7,698 nt of DNA from JANWHZ01 sp041487535 (GTDB lineage: Bacteria; Patescibacteriota; Saccharimonadia; Saccharimonadales; UBA4665). Under the pieces are notes generated by a model. The model did not search any database, was not told the DNA's origin, and saw only the letters and a list, made by a program, of their open reading frames with translations. Location: NCBI GenBank assembly GCA_041487535.1, contig JBGPNM010000053.1, forward strand, positions 1 through 7,698, in the 5' to 3' direction. Below, in pieces: positions 5,061 through 7,698 of the stretch. Each line of letters starts with the position of its first letter. The stretch's first letter is position 1. The position numbers and the translations under genes are program-made.

Positions 5061-6509
5061 TGCCTTCTTTTGCGTTTGCTTAGCGGACGTTGGCGGCTTG
5101 GCTTGCTCAGCATTAGCCGGCTCGTCGGTACCTCTAACATCTTTGATACTGCCCTTGAGGTAGAAGGCCGACTCCGGCTTGTCGTCATGTTTGCCGTCCA
5201 AAATTTCCTGGAACGAGGCGATAGTATCTTTGAGGCTGACATACTGGCCGGCATTGCCGGTAAACTGCTCGGCCACGAAGAATGGCTGGCTTAGGAAACG
5301 CTGCACCCGGCGGGCACGGGCGACCGTTTGCTTATCTTCTTCGGACAGTTCTTCCATACCGAGGATAGCGATAATGTCCTGCAAGTCTTTGTAGCGTTGC
5401 AGGATGCGCTGCACTTCGCGCGCCACCCGGTAGTGCTCCTCGCCGACTATCTCTGGGTCAAGGATGGTGGAGTTGGAGTCCAGAGGGTCGACCGCCGGAT
5501 AAATGCCGATCTCGGTTAGTGCACGGTTCAGTACAATGGTGCTGTCCAGGTGGGCGAATGTCGTCGCCGGCGCGGGGTCGGTCAGGTCGTCGGCCGGCAC
5601 GTAGACGGCCTGAACCGAGGTGATAGAACCTTCGCGGGTGGAAGTAATGCGCTCCTGCAGCGCGCCCATTTCCTGCTGCAAGTTGGGTTGGTAGCCCACG
5701 GCTGAAGGCAAACGGCCGAGCAGGGCGGAGACTTCGCTGCCGGCCTGGGTAAAGCGGAAGATGTTGTCGATGAACAGCAGCACGTCGCTGCCTTTATCGC
5801 GGAAACCTTCGGCAATCGTCAGCCCTGACAGGCCCACGCGCAAACGGGCGCCTGGCGGCTCGTTCATCTGCCCAAAGACCAGCGAAGTGTTCTTGATAAC
5901 GCCGGACTCCTCCATCTCGTAGTACAGATCGTTCCCTTCGCGGGTGCGTTCGCCGACGCCGGCAAACACGGAATAACCGCTGTGGAACTTGGCGATGTTG
6001 TTGATAAGCTCCTGGATCAGCACCGTTTTGCCCACGCCGGCACCGCCGAACAGGCCGACCTTGCCGCCTTTGGTGATGGGCGCAATCAGGTCAATAACCT
6101 TGATGCCGGTCTCCAGGATTTCCACCCGTCCGGATTGGTCAACCAGCGGCGGCGGCGTCTTGTGGATGGGCGCCCGCTCGGTAAAATTGCCGCCTTTAGC
6201 ATCAATCGGTTCGCCGACAACGTTAAACATGCGCCCGAGCGTCGCATCGCCAACCGGCACGCTGATAGCCGCGCCGGTGTCCGTGACTGCCGCTCCGCGC
6301 TGCAGACCATCAGTGCCGCCAAGCGCGATGGCCCGCACGCTGGACTCGCTCAAATGCTGTGCTACTTCGAGCACCAGTTTCTTACCTTCAAGTTCAACTT
6401 GTAGGGCATTAAAAATTGCCGGCAGCCGGTCGGCCGGAAATTCCACATCCACTACCACGCCCACAATTTGGATAATAGTGCCGGTTTTCGTATTCTCTGC
6501 TGTTGTCAT
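5058..6509 (-). CDS. atpD: F1F0 ATP synthase subunit beta
   Basis: Catalytic beta subunit of the F1 sector, 483 residues, which makes or hydrolyses ATP at the alpha-beta interface. Seen in order: N-terminal beta-barrel (about 8-85); the Walker A loop GGAGVGKT at 155-162; the catalytic GERTREGNDL with Glu187 (186-195); Walker B LLFIDN ending at Asp248-Asn249; the SALLGRLPSAVGYQP segment (261-275); and the gamma-contacting lever loop at 386-392, here EELSEED in place of the common DELSEED. The conserved C-terminal AFYLKGSI (448-455) is followed by an extra polar, Ala/Lys/Pro-rich tail to residue 483, longer than in most beta subunits. All catalytic residues are present. AAGGAGA lies seven bases before the ATG, in the 13-base gap after atpG. 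Confidence 0.99.
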   Translation of the reverse strand: MTTAENTKTGTIIQIVGVVVDVEFPADRLPAIFNALQVELEGKKLVLEVAQHLSESSVRAIALGGTDGLQRGAAVTDTGAAISVPVGDATLGRMFNVVGEPIDAKGGNFTERAPIHKTPPPLVDQSGRVEILETGIKVIDLIAPITKGGKVGLFGGAGVGKTVLIQELINNIAKFHSGYSVFAGVGERTREGNDLYYEMEESGVIKNTSLVFGQMNEPPGARLRVGLSGLTIAEGFRDKGSDVLLFIDNIFRFTQAGSEVSALLGRLPSAVGYQPNLQQEMGALQERITSTREGSITSVQAVYVPADDLTDPAPATTFAHLDSTIVLNRALTEIGIYPAVDPLDSNSTILDPEIVGEEHYRVAREVQRILQRYKDLQDIIAILGMEELSEEDKQTVARARRVQRFLSQPFFVAEQFTGNAGQYVSLKDTIASFQEILDGKHDDKPESAFYLKGSIKDVRGTDEPANAEQAKPPTSAKQTQKKA

Positions 6510-6522
6510 TAACGTCTCCTTC

Positions 6523-7425
6523 TTATGCCTTTAATGCCTCGGCGCCGCCGGTTATCTCTGCCAGTTCCTGAGTAATGGACGCTTGCCGGGCAGTGTTGTA
6601 CTCCAGGGTGTAGTCGCCAATCAGGTCGTTGGCGTTATCGGTCGCATTCTTCATGGCCAGCATTCGCATGGAGTGCTCGCTGGCCAAGCTCTCCAGGAGC
6701 GCCTGCCATACCTGTACTTCAATGAGCCGGATGGCAATATGGCGGATAACCGTACCGATATCGGGTTCGAAGTTCATGGCCGGTCCGGCTTGCTTGCCGG
6801 CGTCCGTACCTTGGCCGAGCTGGGCAGGCAGCAGCGGCAATTCCACCGCTTCCTGGAGAATGCCGGAACGGTGCACGGTGTACAACACGTCCACTTCGTC
6901 CACCGTTTCGTTGCTGTACAGTTCCACAATCGAACGCAATATGGGCTGGATTTCTGCCTGGGTCGGACGGTCACCAAACGCCGGGTAGTGGGCGACCAGT
7001 TCAACCTCGCCCAAGCGCCGCACAAACTGCACACCGCGGTTGCCGATCGTAACCACCAGGCTTTTGGTATGTTCGCTGCGGTCGCGCTGCACTTTCTGTG
7101 TCAGCAACTTAAGGATATTGGCATTGTACGCGCCGGCCATACCGCTGTTGCTGGTGATTATAACGTACAGCCGCGCCTTAACCGGCCGCTTGCGGAACAA
7201 CGGCTGCTCGGCGACTTCTTGGAACAGCGGCTCTTCCTCGACCTCTTTCATACTATTCAGGCGGGCAAGCAATTCGTATGCCGCATCGCGGTAAGCTCGG
7301 GAAGCCTGGGCCTGTTCCTGGGCACGGCGCAGTTTACTGGCAGACACCAGCTCCATGGCCTTGGTAATCTGCCGGGTGCCGCGGATAGACTTGATACGGC
7401 GTTTGAGGGTGATCAGGCTGGCCAT
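6523..7425 (-). CDS. atpG: F1F0 ATP synthase subunit gamma
   Basis: Gamma subunit, the rotor shaft of F1, 300 residues. The N-terminal helix carries the family signature RIKSIRGTRQITKAMELVSA (10-29). The C-terminal helix is also typical (248-300; ASEHSMRMLAMKNATDNAND). The central Rossmann-like domain contains ITSNSGMAGAYN (90-101), where most relatives have TSDRGLCG-like residues. The ATG at 7425-7423 was chosen because MASLITLKRRIKS aligns with the family start. A longer frame reaching 7506 would add 27 arginine-rich residues that merely overlap atpA. The start follows the atpA stop by one base (TAGaATG). The nearest good Shine-Dalgarno, GGAGAAGG, is 12 bases away, so coupling to atpA translation is likely. 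Confidence 0.97.
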   Translation of the reverse strand: MASLITLKRRIKSIRGTRQITKAMELVSASKLRRAQEQAQASRAYRDAAYELLARLNSMKEVEEEPLFQEVAEQPLFRKRPVKARLYVIITSNSGMAGAYNANILKLLTQKVQRDRSEHTKSLVVTIGNRGVQFVRRLGEVELVAHYPAFGDRPTQAEIQPILRSIVELYSNETVDEVDVLYTVHRSGILQEAVELPLLPAQLGQGTDAGKQAGPAMNFEPDIGTVIRHIAIRLIEVQVWQALLESLASEHSMRMLAMKNATDNANDLIGDYTLEYNTARQASITQELAEITGGAEALKA

Positions 7426-7426
7426 T

Positions 7427-7698
7427 CTAGCTCTTAGCCTTCTCCGCCTCTGTATAACCCGCGGCGACGCTGTTGGCCACCTTGAGCAGCGCTTCGTTCT
7501 GGTCATCGGTCGGCTTATCGCCGCTGTTGACGGCCTCGATCAATTTGGCGTGGCCGCTCTTTAGCTCACGCAGCAACGTCTCTTCAACTGCTTTTATTTT
7601 ATCCAGCGGCACTGCATCGAAACAGCCGCGCGTTGTCGCCAGCAGGGCGGCGTACATCTGCCAGATAGTAAAGGGGCTATACTGCGCCTGCTTGAGGA
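7427..7698 (-). CDS. atpA: F1F0 ATP synthase subunit alpha, 3' end only
   Basis: The last 89 or so residues of the non-catalytic, nucleotide-binding alpha subunit; the rest lies beyond the right edge. The visible start LKQAQYSPFTIWQMYAALLA is the conserved beginning of the alpha C-terminal helical domain, where relatives have LKQ-x-QY-x-P followed by a hydrophobic helix. The Met at 7657-7655 is internal, because the frame continues open and homologous to the window end. The C-terminus ends AEKAKS with stop TAG at 7429-7427. It is followed one base later by atpG, so alpha, gamma, beta and epsilon form one transcription unit in the usual order. The Walker motifs are not in the window. Confidence 0.95.
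   Translation of the reverse strand, partial: LKQAQYSPFTIWQMYAALLATTRGCFDAVPLDKIKAVEETLLRELKSGHAKLIEAVNSGDKPTDDQNEALLKVANSVAAGYTEAEKAKS

Noticed and set aside
5989..6534. 181-residue open frame antisense to atpD
   Set aside because: It is a shadow of atpD: Ser/Pro/Thr-rich translation with no recognisable domain.
6583..7437. 284-residue open frame antisense to atpG
   Set aside because: It mirrors the high-GC atpG gene, shows no family features, and lies wholly opposite a certain gene.
7426..7506. Longer atpG start giving 27 extra N-terminal residues
   Set aside because: The extra residues are arginine-rich translation of atpA in another frame; the internal ATG matches the family N-terminus exactly.
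1..7698. Recoded TGA (Gly or Trp) genetic code
   Set aside because: All genes, including conserved atp genes, are complete under the standard code with no in-frame TGA.

Overview
The window looks like bacterial chromosome with moderately high GC. It is densely coded, uses the standard genetic code, and has good Shine-Dalgarno sites in front of most genes. It holds the end of an F-type ATP synthase operon (atpA 3' end, atpG, atpD, atpC). It also holds a carbonic-anhydrase-like protein with a CDCA-type Cys/His/Cys pattern and an aquaporin with a lysine-rich tail. I think this suits a Patescibacteria/Saccharibacteria-like genome. That placement is an impression from protein style and gene content, not a demonstrated assignment.

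Layout, left to right. (1) 1-1290, plus strand: the C-terminal part of a UvrD/Rep-type superfamily 1 helicase fused to a RecB-like PD-(D/E)XK nuclease. (2) 1393-1428: a perfect bidirectional terminator hairpin between two convergent genes. (3) 1447-2235, minus strand: an aquaporin-family channel, with a small dyad in its upstream region. (4) 2356-2522: a 161-bp nearly fully palindromic element with 12-bp terminal inverted repeats, flanked by TTA direct repeats. It looks like a MITE and begins 2 bases after the stop codon of the next gene. (5) 2525-3412, minus strand: the putative carbonic anhydrase. (6) 3413-3574: a divergent intergenic region with a consensus -35 box and a widely spaced 8-bp inverted repeat. 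(7) 3575-3961 and 4010-4567, plus strand: an unrecognised 128-residue protein, then a stand-alone UTRA ligand-binding domain with no winged-helix DNA-binding domain. (8) 4617-7698, minus strand: atpC, atpD, atpG and the 3' end of atpA, in the conventional A-G-D-C order with very short gaps.

The atp genes encode the catalytic F1 sector (alpha, gamma, beta, epsilon). The F0 and delta genes are presumably beyond the right edge. Aquaporin and putative carbonic anhydrase lie in the same direction and may form a CO2/water-handling pair, now separated by the palindromic element. The two plus-strand genes sit as a small island between these minus-strand blocks. The UTRA gene has a lower-GC second half and uses AGA/AGG arginine codons, which suggests a different history.

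The best leads for something undescribed are the UTRA-only/orphan gene pair, the MITE-like palindrome, the putative carbonic anhydrase, and the aquaporin whose second NPA motif is not followed by the usual arginine. I see no CRISPR array, tRNA, rRNA or phage gene.
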